DNA from: Pseudomonas putida
GTDB lineage: Bacteria; Pseudomonadota; Gammaproteobacteria; Pseudomonadales; Pseudomonadaceae
DNA length: 64,000 nt
Assembly (NCBI RefSeq): GCF_001941965.1
Contig: NZ_MKZO01000004.1
Span: forward strand, 105,277-169,276
Direction: 5' to 3'
Shown here: positions 1 to 7,795 of the stretch, piece after piece
Layout of the letters: the number at the start of each line of letters is the position of its first letter
How positions within the stretch are numbered: position 1 is the stretch's first letter
Program-made: the position numbers and the translations under genes
The notes under the pieces: generated by a model
The model's input: only the letters and a program-made list of their open reading frames with translations
Told to the model about the DNA's origin: nothing
Database searches by the model: none

Positions 1-262
1 CGCTGTCCAGACGCTCCATCAGCAGGAACAGGGCCTTGGTCAGGTCGGTGTGGATGCTGCAGCAGACGCAGCCGTTGGCCAGGGTCATGACCTCGACCGG
101 GGCATCGCCGAGCAGTTGGCTGTCGATGCCGGCATCGCTGAATTCGTTTTCGATGACGGCGATCTTCAGGCCGTGCTCGGCCTTGAGGATATGGCGCAGC
201 AAGGTGGTCTTGCCGGCGCCGAGGAAACCGCTGAGCACGGTCACGGGAATGGGGGAATGCAC
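1..262 (-). CDS. yjiA: CobW/YjiA-family metal-binding GTPase, N-terminal part (runs off window)
   Basis: N-terminal 87 codons of a G3E-family P-loop GTPase; the rest lies outside the left edge. The Walker A motif GFLGAGKTT sits at residues 12-20 and the family's metal-binding CxCC motif is present as GCVCC. Such proteins act in the cytoplasm as metallochaperones or zinc-handling GTPases; the substrate of YjiA is unsettled. I chose a GTG start at 262 because AGGAG lies about 8 nt upstream and the P-loop then falls at the usual place. It is the third gene of the cstA-ybdD-yjiA block, an order I recall from other pseudomonads, separated from ybdD by a hairpin. Confidence 0.85.
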   Translation of the reverse strand, partial: MHSPIPVTVLSGFLGAGKTTLLRHILKAEHGLKIAVIENEFSDAGIDSQLLGDAPVEVMTLANGCVCCSIHTDLTKALFLLMERLDS

Positions 263-288
263 ACGAATTCTCCTGACACTGAAAATGA

Positions 289-320
289 CTGTGGGAGCCC
301 GGCGCACCGGGCTCCCACAG
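289..320. repeat. Perfect 14-bp inverted repeat between ybdD and yjiA
   Basis: CTGTGGGAGCCCGG, loop CGCA, then the exact complement. It forms a strong hairpin on either strand with no T-tract. It shares the GTGGGAGC outer half with the REP repeats of this window but has a different inner arm, so it may be a REP singlet of another class or an attenuator reducing yjiA expression. Confidence 0.7.
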
Positions 321-342
321 GTTTGTCGCTAGCGGCCGAAGC

Positions 343-540
343 TCAACAGCACTTCGGCCCACCCTTGCCACCGTAACGGGCTTCCTGGCGCTCGCGGAAG
401 AACGCCTCGTAGCTCATCACCGGTTTGTCCGGGTGCTTCTTCTGCATGTGCTCGACGTAGTTGTCGTAGTCGGGCATGCCGACCATCAGGCGGGCTGCCT
501 GCCCCAGGTACTTACCCAGTCGACCCAGATCGTTGAACAT
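343..540 (-). CDS. ybdD: YbdD/YjiX-family small protein (DUF466)
   Basis: A 65-residue protein with the family signature [12 protein letters not shown] in the middle and the C-terminal motif [15 protein letters not shown] ending in KCC. It is the usual partner encoded just after CstA/BtsT-type transporters; its role is not known but it may be an accessory factor of the transporter. The ATG at 540 gives the length I recall for the E. coli homologue; a GTG one codon upstream (543) is also possible, both served by GAGG. It lies 12 bp downstream of cstA and is surely cotranscribed. Confidence 0.9.
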   Translation of the reverse strand: MFNDLGRLGKYLGQAARLMVGMPDYDNYVEHMQKKHPDKPVMSYEAFFRERQEARYGGKGGPKCC

Positions 541-555
541 CACTGCATTCCTCTA

Positions 556-2622
556 TCAAGCGTCCGGCTGGGCCTGGAACGGGGTCTCTTTGTCGGTGCG
601 CTCTTTCTTGCCGAGGGCGGCGTAGCCGACCTTGAGGGCGAAGAACAGAATGCTGAAGACCACGACCAGGAACAGCACGGTCAGGGTGGCGTTGGTGTAC
701 GCGTTGAAAATCACGTGCTGCATCTGCCCGATGTCCTTGGCCGGAGCCAGGACCTGACCAGCGTCCAGCGCGGTGCTGTACTTGTTGGCCAGGGCCAGGA
801 AGCCGACTGCCGGGTTCGGGTCGAACAGCTTGATCAGGCCCGCGGTGGTGGTGCAGATCAGCAGCCACACGGCCGGGACCAGGGTGACCCAGATGTACTG
901 CTGGCGCTTCATCTTGATCAGGACCACGGTGCCCAGCATCAGGGCGATACCCGCGAGCATCTGGTTGGAGATGCCGAACAGCGGCCACAGGGTGTTGATG
1001 CCCCCCAGCGGATCGATCACGCCCTGGTACAGCAGGTAGCCCCAGAGCGCCACGCAACCGGCGGTGGCGAGCAGGTTGGCGCCCCACGATTCGGTACGTT
1101 TCAGCGCCGGGACGAAACTGCCCAGCAGGTCCTGGAGCATGAAGCGCCCGGCACGGGTACCGGCGTCCACCGCAGTGAGGATGAACAGCGCCTCGAAGAG
1201 GATCGCGAAGTGGTACCAGAAGGCCATGGTGTTTTCACCCGGCAGCACCTGGTGGAGGATCTGCGCGATACCCACCGCCAGGGTCGGCGCACCACCGGCA
1301 CGGGCCAGGATGGTGTGCTCGCCGATGTCGCGGGCGGTCGCTTCCAGTTGTTCCGGGGTGATGGTGAAGCCCCAGCTGCTGACCGTCTGCGCTACCGAGA
1401 CCACGTCGGCACCGACCACGGCGGCCGGGCTGTTCATGGCGAAGTAGACGCCCGGCTCGATCACCGAAGCAGCGACCATGGCCATGATGGCGACGAAGGA
1501 CTCCATCAGCATGCCGCCGTAGCCGATGTAACGGGCGTTGACCTCGTTATCCAGCAGCTTCGGCGTGGTCCCCGAGGAGATCAGCGCGTGGAAGCCGGAC
1601 ACCGCGCCACAGGCGATGGTGATGAACAGGAACGGGAACAGGGTGCCTTTCCAGACCGGACCGGTGCCGTCGGTGAACTGGGTCAGCGCCGGCATTTTCA
1701 GCTCGGGGGCGATGATCAGGATGCCGATGGCCAGACCGACGATGGTGCCGATCTTGAGGAAGGTGGAGAGGTAGTCACGCGGTGCCAGCACCAGCCAGAC
1801 CGGCAGGACGGCGGCAACGAAACCGTAGCCCACCAGCATCCAGGTGATCTGCACGCCAGTGAAGGTGAACGCCGGGCCCCACACCGGATCTGCAGCCACC
1901 TGGCCCCCCAGCCAGATCGACAGCAGCAGCAGGACCACGCCGATGATCGAAATCTCACCGATATGGCCCGGGCGGATGTAGCGCATATAGATGCCCATGA
2001 ACATCGCGATCGGGATGGTCGCCATCACGGTGAACATACCCCACGGGCTCTCGGCCAGGGCTTTCACCACGATCAGCGCCAGCACCGCGAGGATGATGAT
2101 CATGATCAGGAAGCAGCCGAACAGGGCGATGGTCCCCGGGATGCGGCCCATCTCCTCGCGCACCATGTCGCCCAGGGAGCGGCCGTTGCGGCGGGTGGAG
2201 AGGAACAGGATCATGAAGTCCTGTACCGCACCGGCCAGGACCACACCGGCGATCAGCCAGAGCGTACCCGGCAGGTAGCCCATCTGCGCGGCGAGTACCG
2301 GGCCCACCAGCGGGCCGGCGCCGGCAATGGCAGCGAAGTGGTGACCGAAGAGGATGTGCTTGTTGGTCGGGACATAGTCCAGGCCATCGTTGTTGAGCAC
2401 CGCCGGGGTGGCCCGACGGGGATCGAGTTGCATCACCTTGGTGGCGATGAACAGGCTGTAGTAACGGTACGCAACCAGATAGATCGCCACCGAGGCGACG
2501 ACGATCCACAAGGCATTGATGGCTTCACCACGCCGCAGGGCAACCACCCCGAGCGCACAGGCCCCTAGTACTGCCAGCACCAGCCAGGGGATATGGCGGG
2601 CCAGGCTATTATTGTTGTTCAT
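556..2622 (-). CDS. cstA: Carbon starvation protein A-family transporter
   Basis: 688-residue polytopic inner-membrane protein of the CstA/BtsT family, which takes up peptides (E. coli CstA) or pyruvate (CstA and BtsT). About 16-18 hydrophobic segments run through it, starting with a helix right after the MNNNN N-terminus (residues 9-28). Family-typical stretches visible include LDYVPTNKHILFGHHFAAIAGAGP and FHALISSGTTPK (given here as landmarks). The start at 2622 follows GGAAG; a longer in-frame extension upstream lacks family similarity and would overlap the divergent mapZ. First gene of cstA-ybdD-yjiA. Which substrate it carries cannot be read from the sequence. Confidence 0.92.
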   Translation of the reverse strand: MNNNNSLARHIPWLVLAVLGACALGVVALRRGEAINALWIVVASVAIYLVAYRYYSLFIATKVMQLDPRRATPAVLNNDGLDYVPTNKHILFGHHFAAIAGAGPLVGPVLAAQMGYLPGTLWLIAGVVLAGAVQDFMILFLSTRRNGRSLGDMVREEMGRIPGTIALFGCFLIMIIILAVLALIVVKALAESPWGMFTVMATIPIAMFMGIYMRYIRPGHIGEISIIGVVLLLLSIWLGGQVAADPVWGPAFTFTGVQITWMLVGYGFVAAVLPVWLVLAPRDYLSTFLKIGTIVGLAIGILIIAPELKMPALTQFTDGTGPVWKGTLFPFLFITIACGAVSGFHALISSGTTPKLLDNEVNARYIGYGGMLMESFVAIMAMVAASVIEPGVYFAMNSPAAVVGADVVSVAQTVSSWGFTITPEQLEATARDIGEHTILARAGGAPTLAVGIAQILHQVLPGENTMAFWYHFAILFEALFILTAVDAGTRAGRFMLQDLLGSFVPALKRTESWGANLLATAGCVALWGYLLYQGVIDPLGGINTLWPLFGISNQMLAGIALMLGTVVLIKMKRQQYIWVTLVPAVWLLICTTTAGLIKLFDPNPAVGFLALANKYSTALDAGQVLAPAKDIGQMQHVIFNAYTNATLTVLFLVVVFSILFFALKVGYAALGKKERTDKETPFQAQPDA

Positions 2623-2806
2623 GGTTCGCTTCCATAATGGTTTGAAAGGTAGCGCTTCGAGTCTAGCGACACTGGCCGGAAAGGCCAGCCCCAACGTTGG
2701 TCTAGAGCCTCCAGAGCCCATGGCCACTAGCCGAGATTGCGCGCCTTGGACGGTGCTGGCAAGCACTACACTATAGTTGTCGGGGCACACCCCCGGAGAG
2801 CCGAGC

Positions 2807-3172
2807 ATGAGTGAGCAGAACGAACGCAGACGCTTCAAGCGCATCAACTTCGATGCCCCTACCGAACTGATCCAGGGCGAGCGTCGCTGGCAGGTCGAAC
2901 TGATCGATATCTCCCTCAAGGGCCTGCTGATCGAATCCCCCGCCAACTGGGATGCCGACGCCGAGCAACCCTTCGCGGCGGTCATCACCCTCAGCCCGGA
3001 CGCGAAGGTGCACATGCAGGTGCAATTGCGTCATATAGAAGAAGCTCACCTGGGCTTTCTTTGCGTCGCCATCGACCTGCCGTCGATGGAACATCTGCGC
3101 CGCCTTGTGGAGCTCAACCTGGCCGACCGCACCGAACTGGAGCGCGAATTCGACCAATTGATCAGGTTTTAA
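2807..3172 (+). CDS. mapZ: PilZ-domain protein, MapZ type (c-di-GMP adaptor)
   Basis: 121-residue single-domain PilZ protein. The two c-di-GMP-binding signatures are intact: an arginine-rich ERRRFKR near the N-terminus and D-x-S-x-x-G as DISLKGLL. Its closest remembered relative is PA4608/MapZ of P. aeruginosa, which on binding c-di-GMP sequesters the chemotaxis methyltransferase CheR1 and alters flagellar switching; the conserved C-terminal HLRRLVELNL matches that protein. The start at 2807 is preceded by GGAG; an upstream ATG at 2777 lacks a Shine-Dalgarno sequence. It is divergent from cstA, as PA4608 is close to the cstA homologue. Confidence 0.85.
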   Translation: MSEQNERRRFKRINFDAPTELIQGERRWQVELIDISLKGLLIESPANWDADAEQPFAAVITLSPDAKVHMQVQLRHIEEAHLGFLCVAIDLPSMEHLRRLVELNLADRTELEREFDQLIRF

Positions 3173-3352
3173 GATCTTTTAGCTTCCTACCCTTTTCACC
3201 CTGCCGAGTTTTCCTGTCCACCTGGACAGCTTATTTCGCGCTGTACACGGTTTTTCCTACGCCGTGGTACAGCGCTTTCGCCTTTCTGGAACGATTACTG
3301 CAACCGTGATCTGGCCAAATCAATGGCCTTACTGTTTCTGCGCCAATCGATA

Positions 3353-3366
3353 AATTGTATACAATT
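3353..3366. promoter_or_regulatory. Perfect palindrome AATTGTATACAATT, candidate GntR-type operator
   Basis: A 14-bp perfect palindrome 70 bp upstream of the NCS2 permease, in an AT-rich promoter stretch. TTGTATACAA resembles operators of GntR-family (FadR subfamily) regulators. The same 10-bp core occurs at 38964-38973. No GntR gene lies in the window. Confidence 0.5.
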
Positions 3367-3435
3367 CTCCTAGCAATACTTGGCAACAGATGTCTACAGT
3401 AGCGGCACAACAATAAATACCGAGATCCTGCTCCC

Positions 3436-4959
3436 ATGAATACGTCCTCACCAAGCACGTCTTCCACCGCGCCTCGTCCGGAAGACGAAAACCTCGGCCT
3501 GGGTGCCAACGTCGCTTATGGTCTGCAACACGTTCTGACGATGTATGGCGGTATCGTTGCGGTGCCGCTGATTCTTGGCCAGGCTGCTGGCCTGGGCCCT
3601 GCCGAGATCGGTCTGCTGATTGCCGCATCGCTGTTCGCCGGTGGCCTGGCCACCCTCCTGCAAACCCTCGGCCTGCCGTTCTTCGGTTGCCAGTTGCCGC
3701 TGGTCCAGGGCGTATCGTTCGCCGGCGTGGCGACCATGGGCGCGATCCTCTCCACCGAAGGCGGCGGCGGTCTGCCGGGCGTGCTCGGTGCGGTAATGGC
3801 GGCCTCGTTCCTCGGCTTCCTGATCACCCCGATCTTCTCGCGCATCACCAAGTACTTCCCGCCGCTGGTGACCGGCATCGTCATCACCACCATCGGCCTG
3901 ACCCTGATGCCGGTCGCGGCGCGCTGGGTGATGGGCGGCAACAGCAAGTCGCCGGAATTCGGCAGCATGGAGAACATCGGCCTGGCGGCCCTGACCTTCA
4001 CCTTCGTGCTGGCCCTGAGCAAACTCGGCAGCGCCTCGATCTCGCGCCTGTCGATCCTCCTGGCGATGGTCATCGGCACCCTGATCGCCTGGTCGCTGGG
4101 CATGGCCGACTTCAGCAAGGTGCTGGACGGTCCGCTGGTAGCCATGCCGTCGCCGTTCCATTTCGGCATGCCGACCTTCCACATCGCCGCGATCCTGTCG
4201 ATGTGCATCGTGATCATCGTGACCCTGGTGGAAACCTCGGCGGACATCCTTGCCGTCGGTGAAATCATCGAGACCAAGGTCGACTCCCGCCGCCTCGGCG
4301 ACGGCCTGCGGGCCGACATGGCGTCGAGCATCCTGGCGCCGATCTTCGGCTCCTTCACCCAGAGCGCCTTCGCCCAGAACGTCGGCCTGGTCGCCGTCAC
4401 CGGCGTCAAGAGCCGCTACGTGGTCGCCACCGGTGGCGTGATCCTGGTGATCCTCGGCCTGCTGCCGATCATGGGTCGGGTGATTGCCGCGGTACCGACC
4501 TCGGTACTGGGCGGCGCGGGCATCGTGCTCTTTGGCACCGTGGCGGCGAGCGGTATCCGCACCCTGTCCAAGGTCGAGTACAAGAACAACATGAACCTGA
4601 TCATCGTCGCCGCCTCCCTGGGCTTCGGCATGATCCCGATCGCGGCACCGAACTTCTACGATCACTTCCCGAACTGGTTCGAAACCATCTTCCACTCCGG
4701 CATCAGCTCGGCAGCGATCATGGCGATTTCCCTGAACCTGCTGTTCAACCACTTCAAGGTCGGCAACTCCGATCAGCAATCGGTGTTCGCTGCCGGCTAC
4801 GAGCGCACCGTCGTCTACTCCGATATCTCTGCCCTGCGTGACGGCGACTACTTCAAGGACGGCAAGCTGTTCGATGCCGAAGGGAAGGAAATCCCGATGG
4901 TGGCCGAAGATGAACATGCCGGAACGGCGCCGCGACGAAAGGCTGTCGCCGAGCACTGA
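3436..4959 (+). CDS. NCS2 nucleobase:cation symporter (uracil/xanthine/urate permease family)
   Basis: 507-residue inner-membrane permease with about 12-14 transmembrane segments. The NCS2 signature is visible as QNVGLVAVTGVKSRYV, and the substrate-site glutamate is probably that of LVETSAD. N-terminal motif YGLQHVLTMYGG is typical of the branch including UraA, XanQ and UacT. The substrate (uracil, xanthine or urate) cannot be fixed by eye; the QN...TGVxSRxV form leans towards the xanthine/urate branch. The ATG at 3436 has only a weak GAG upstream. It stands alone, with its own promoter region (palindrome at 3353) and a strong terminator at 4979. Confidence 0.85.
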   Translation: MNTSSPSTSSTAPRPEDENLGLGANVAYGLQHVLTMYGGIVAVPLILGQAAGLGPAEIGLLIAASLFAGGLATLLQTLGLPFFGCQLPLVQGVSFAGVATMGAILSTEGGGGLPGVLGAVMAASFLGFLITPIFSRITKYFPPLVTGIVITTIGLTLMPVAARWVMGGNSKSPEFGSMENIGLAALTFTFVLALSKLGSASISRLSILLAMVIGTLIAWSLGMADFSKVLDGPLVAMPSPFHFGMPTFHIAAILSMCIVIIVTLVETSADILAVGEIIETKVDSRRLGDGLRADMASSILAPIFGSFTQSAFAQNVGLVAVTGVKSRYVVATGGVILVILGLLPIMGRVIAAVPTSVLGGAGIVLFGTVAASGIRTLSKVEYKNNMNLIIVAASLGFGMIPIAAPNFYDHFPNWFETIFHSGISSAAIMAISLNLLFNHFKVGNSDQQSVFAAGYERTVVYSDISALRDGDYFKDGKLFDAEGKEIPMVAEDEHAGTAPRRKAVAEH

Positions 4960-4978
4960 TGACACGGCAGTAACCGGG

Positions 4979-5008
4979 GGCCGGTGCGCAAGCACTGGCC
5001 CTTTTTTT
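4979..5008 (+). terminator. Rho-independent terminator after the NCS2 permease
   Basis: Stem GGCCGGTGC, loop GCAA, GCACTGGCC (one mismatch) followed directly by CTTTTTTT. Confidence 0.9.
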
Positions 5009-5035
5009 GCCTGTGTGGAATCTGGTTGTCTGGAC

Positions 5036-5120
5036 CGGCCTCATCGCTGGCAAGCCAGCTCCCACAAGGTCCTGCGGCGCACGCGGTCCCTGTGGGAGCT
5101 GGCTTGCCAGCGATAGGGCC
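5036..5120. repeat. REP doublet (REPIN)
   Basis: Two inverted copies of the element ATCGCTGGCAAGCCAGCTCC / GGAGCTGGCTTGCCAGCGAT, about 25 bp apart, between the convergent ends of the permease and hasF. Each copy is itself a small palindrome (GCTGGC...GCCAGC). Confidence 0.95.
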
Positions 5121-5147
5121 ATCAGCAACGACACCAGTCTTCCTGCC

Positions 5148-6476
5148 TCACCGACTGGCGAAATACCGATCCAGCCGCTGCAAATCACTGGCTTCCAGGG
5201 TCCCCGCCAGATAGTGCACCTGCAACCACGCCCGCAAGTAGTCATGCCGCGCCTGGGCCAGGTCTCGCCGCGCGCCATACAGCTGTTGCTCGGCATTCAG
5301 CACATCGAGATTGACCCGCTCCCCGCCCGCCACGCTCTTGCGTGTCGCTTCGATCAGGCGATCCGCCGACTCCACCGCCAATTCATAGGCCCGGATCTTC
5401 GCCACGCTGCTGGCGCACAGGTTGAACTGCTTACGCAGCTCGTTGAGGGTTTCGCTGAGCAGGCCGTCCAACTGGTACTGCACCTCGTCACGCTGCGCCG
5501 CCGCCTGCCGGGTCGCCGCCGAAACACCCCCACCAGCGAACAACGGCACGCTGAGCTGGATGCCGATGCTGTCGGTGTCATAACGCTGGTTATAGGTGCT
5601 CTCCGAACTGGAACTGGAACGCCCTGTACTGGCATAGGCACTGAGGCTCGGCAGGTGCCCGGCGCGATTGCGCTCGACGCCCTGGTCCGCTGCTTCGACG
5701 GCATGCCGCTGGGCGATCAGCTGGGCGTTGTTGCTTACCGCCAGGTTGCGCCAGTGCTCGAAGTTGCCCGGCGCCAGCGGGTCCACCTTGAAGCCGGCCG
5801 CCAGGGGCGCGAGATCTTCAACCTCCAGCGGTTCGCCAACGATGGCCTGCAAGGTGCGCAGCGCGGCATCGAGAGTGTCCGTCGCCTCGATCTCCTGGGC
5901 CTTGGCCAGCTCGTAGCGGGCATGGGTTTCCAGAACGTCGGTGCGGGTGCCCTCGCCGCCTTTCAACAGCCGCTCGTTGAGGGTCAGTTGCTCGGCATAG
6001 GCCCGGCGCTGGGCCTGGGCCAGGGCGATCTGCTCGTTGGCAAACAGCGCCTCGCTGTAGGCCTGGAACAGCCGCACCACCAGCTCCTGCCCGCGCCCGC
6101 GAAACTGCGCATCGGCCAGCAACGCCTTGGCCACGCCCTGGCGATACTCGGCCCAGGCGCCGTAGTCGAACAGCGGCTGCTGCAGGGTCAGGGTCGAGGA
6201 ATAACTGCGGTAGTCACGCTGCTGGGTGATATTCCCGACCGTGGTCGATTGGGTCACCTCGGAGTCGTTGCGCGCATTGCTGTAGCGGTACGACAGGTTG
6301 GGCAACAGCCTGGCCCGGCCAATGGCGCGGTACTCCAGCCCGGCATCGCGCTCGGCAATGGCGGCGTGGAAGGTTGGGTCGTTGCGCAGGGCCAGGGCGA
6401 AGGCATCGCTCAGATCGACGGCCGCCGCCGGCAAGCTCAGGCCCAGCAACACGAAGCAGGACAACAGGCGCATCAT
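5148..6476 (-). CDS. hasF: TolC-family outer-membrane channel of the hemophore type I secretion system
   Basis: 442-residue outer-membrane efflux protein with a signal peptide (residues 1-19, LLSCFVLLGLSLPAAA) and the coiled-coil, heptad-rich repeats of the TolC/AprF fold, such as DAFALALRNDPTF near the N-terminus and its repeat in the second half (LDVLNAEQQLYGARRDLAQA). With HasD and HasE it forms a continuous channel that exports HasA in one step without a periplasmic intermediate. The start overlaps the hasE stop by 4 nt (ATGA), implying translational coupling. AprF-like proteins serve other exporters too, but position at the end of the has operon settles the role. Confidence 0.92.
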   Translation of the reverse strand: MMRLLSCFVLLGLSLPAAAVDLSDAFALALRNDPTFHAAIAERDAGLEYRAIGRARLLPNLSYRYSNARNDSEVTQSTTVGNITQQRDYRSYSSTLTLQQPLFDYGAWAEYRQGVAKALLADAQFRGRGQELVVRLFQAYSEALFANEQIALAQAQRRAYAEQLTLNERLLKGGEGTRTDVLETHARYELAKAQEIEATDTLDAALRTLQAIVGEPLEVEDLAPLAAGFKVDPLAPGNFEHWRNLAVSNNAQLIAQRHAVEAADQGVERNRAGHLPSLSAYASTGRSSSSSESTYNQRYDTDSIGIQLSVPLFAGGGVSAATRQAAAQRDEVQYQLDGLLSETLNELRKQFNLCASSVAKIRAYELAVESADRLIEATRKSVAGGERVNLDVLNAEQQLYGARRDLAQARHDYLRAWLQVHYLAGTLEASDLQRLDRYFASR

Positions 6477-7792
6477 TCCTCCGCCAGGGCGACATGGGCC
6501 CGGTCGGTCAACGGCTTGAACAAGTAGTTGAGCATCGAGCGTTCACCCGTCCGCACGAAGGCCTCCACCGGCATGCCCGGGCGGATGTCCTGGCCGGCCA
6601 GTTGCTGCTGCCCTTCTGCGCCGACGCGCACACGCACCTGGTAATAAGGCTGGCCATTTTTCTCGTCCAGCAGGCGGTCGGCTGACACCAGGGTCACCTC
6701 GCCCTCGACCCGCGGCGTGGTGCTCTGGTTGAAGGCCACGAACAACAACTCCACTGGCAGCCCCGGGTGCAGGCGGTCCACCAGCTCCACCGAAGCCCGG
6801 GCATCCACCAGCAGCGGCACATCGCGGGGGACGATCTCCATCAGCGACTGCCCGCGGGCGATCACCCCACCATTGGTGAACACGCTGGACCCCACCACCG
6901 TGCCGCTGGCCGGAGCCTTGATCTCGGTGCTGGCCAGATCGAAGGCGGCGCTGCGCAGGCGGTTGTCGAGATCGGCGGCATTGGACTGCGCCTCGGTGAG
7001 CTGCTGGCTGACCTCGCGCTGGTATTCCTGCTGACGCTGGCCGATGCGCAGTTTCAACTCCTGCAACTGGCGGCGGGTGCGGCCGATATTACCCAGGTCC
7101 TCTGAAATCGAGCCGTTGACCTGGGCGAACAGGCGCTCGCTTTCCAGCAGGCGATTGCGCGGGATGTAACCGTCCCGGGCCAGCTCGCGCAGGCCCTGCA
7201 ACTGTTCCTGCAGGGCGCTGCGCTGGTCCTGCTTCGCCGCCATCGAGCCTTGCAGGCCGTCGAGGCTGGCCTGGGAGCCGGCGATGCTTTCACGCATGCC
7301 GCCGAGTTCCATTTCCAGCGCCTGGCGACGACTGCCCAGCAGTTGCCGCTGGGTTTCCAGGATCGCCGCCAGCCAGGGTTCGCCGGCGTCCTTCAGCAAC
7401 TCCGGCGAGTACTGCACCGCGCTTTGTCCATCCCGCTCGGCGACCAGGCGGGCCTGCATGGCCCGGGCGGTGAGCAACTGCACCCGCAGCGATTCGTACT
7501 GGGCCCGGGCCTGGGTCGGGTCCAGGCGCAACAGCACCTGGCCGGCCGTGACCTGGTCACCATCGCGCACCAGCAGTTGTTCGATCACCCCGCCGGTGGG
7601 GTGCTGCACCGCCTGGCGGCTGCCGGCGACCACCACGTTGCCGGACAGCGGCACGCCCTTGTCCAGCGGGGCCAGCGCGGCCCAGAGCATGAAGCCGCCA
7701 AAGCCGGCGATGACCATCCAGCGCCCGATACGCGCAGGGCGGCGCTCGTCCATGGCGAGGACATTGTTGGGAAGAGGAGCGGTTGCAGTCAT
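6473..7792 (-). CDS. hasE: HlyD-family membrane fusion protein of the hemophore exporter
   Basis: 439-residue periplasmic adaptor. One transmembrane helix near residues 25-42 (WMVIAGFGGFMLWAAL), a lipoyl-like half motif around residues 60-100 (HPTGGVIEQLLVRDGDQV), long coiled coils at about 150-280, then a beta-barrel domain with IKAPASGTVVG and a C-terminal PGMPVEAFVRTGERS, standard for the PrtE/AprE/HlyD group. It links the ABC transporter HasD to the channel HasF. Only 3 bp separate it from hasD and it overlaps hasF, so the three are one unit. Confidence 0.93.
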   Translation of the reverse strand: MTATAPLPNNVLAMDERRPARIGRWMVIAGFGGFMLWAALAPLDKGVPLSGNVVVAGSRQAVQHPTGGVIEQLLVRDGDQVTAGQVLLRLDPTQARAQYESLRVQLLTARAMQARLVAERDGQSAVQYSPELLKDAGEPWLAAILETQRQLLGSRRQALEMELGGMRESIAGSQASLDGLQGSMAAKQDQRSALQEQLQGLRELARDGYIPRNRLLESERLFAQVNGSISEDLGNIGRTRRQLQELKLRIGQRQQEYQREVSQQLTEAQSNAADLDNRLRSAAFDLASTEIKAPASGTVVGSSVFTNGGVIARGQSLMEIVPRDVPLLVDARASVELVDRLHPGLPVELLFVAFNQSTTPRVEGEVTLVSADRLLDEKNGQPYYQVRVRVGAEGQQQLAGQDIRPGMPVEAFVRTGERSMLNYLFKPLTDRAHVALAEE

Positions 7793-7795
7793 CGA

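Noticed and set aside
433..2568. Long plus-strand open frame of 711 codons opposite cstA
   Set aside because: Composition is His/Gln/Asp/Arg-rich low-complexity typical of antisense to a high-GC gene; cstA on the minus strand has full family similarity.
3448..4995. 515-codon minus-strand open frame opposite the NCS2 permease
   Set aside because: Antisense shadow with repetitive Asp/Gln/His/Arg content and no Shine-Dalgarno sequence.
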